From Candidatus Binatia bacterium (lineage in GTDB: Bacteria > Desulfobacterota_B > Binatia > UBA9968): DNA of 6,367 nucleotides. The notes below the pieces were generated by a model that worked only from the letters and a program-made list of their open reading frames with translations, had not been told where the DNA came from and did not search any database. Numbering within the stretch: position 1 is the first letter of the stretch; every line of letters starts with the position of its first letter. The stretch lies in assembly GCA_025922795.1 (NCBI GenBank), contig JAICHC010000175.1, forward strand, positions 1 to 6,367, written 5' to 3'. The translations under genes and the position numbers were made by a program. This document shows, piece by piece, positions 6,312 to 6,367 of the stretch.

Positions 6312-6367
6312 TCGTCGCAAACATGCGCCTGAGGTCCGAAGCGTCTGGTGTACGGCAAGACTCGTCA
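6312..6367. other. Short right-edge region with no supported feature
   Basis: The 56 bases after the SDR stop show no hairpin with a T tract and no convincing gene start. An ATG at 6323 is open to the window end for 15 codons but lacks a ribosome binding site, so it is not called. Confidence 0.5.

Noticed and set aside
6323..6367. Possible start of another plus-strand gene after the SDR
   Set aside because: Only 15 codons are visible, with no ribosome binding site.

Overview
This is a gene-dense bacterial stretch of moderately high GC, with no rRNA, tRNA, mobile element or CRISPR array that I can see. Its proteins are chromosomal housekeeping or accessory enzymes typical of Gram-negative-type bacteria. 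Nothing fixes the phylum. GTG starts, weak Shine-Dalgarno sequences and the gene mix would suit a deltaproteobacterial, Binatota, NC10 or similar environmental genome, but that is only an impression.

Layout: five genes lie on the minus strand, read right to left from about 4704 to 227. They are (1) an alpha/beta hydrolase (4704-3802), (2) a predicted secreted protein of unknown function with a DxDxDG loop (3763-2975), (3) a membrane-attached family 2 glycosyltransferase (2924-1818), (4) a PlsC-type acyltransferase (1790-1086) and (5) a DUF72/YecE-type protein (961-227). The gaps are 38, 50, 27 and 124 bases, so the first four look like one operon. The DUF72 gene has the only strong ribosome binding site and a 19-base dyad in its leader, so it may be separately controlled. 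A 167-base intergenic region separates this block from a divergent plus-strand gene (4872-6311) encoding an atypical SDR fused to DUF2867, like E. coli YbjT. The left edge (1-226) may hold the tail of an unrecognised plus-strand gene and has an 8-bp hairpin downstream of the DUF72 stop.

How the genes may work together: a glycosyltransferase followed directly by an acyltransferase could glycosylate and then acylate a lipid. The same pairing of activities is known from acylated glycosyl-carotenoid pathways (CruC/CruD in green sulfur bacteria, CrtQ/CrtO in staphylococci). The co-oriented hydrolase and secreted protein could act on or carry such a lipid. This is inference: no carotenoid or hopanoid backbone gene is present. 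The most interesting part of the window is therefore the four-gene block 1086-4704. I see no clear evidence of a wholly new type of system.
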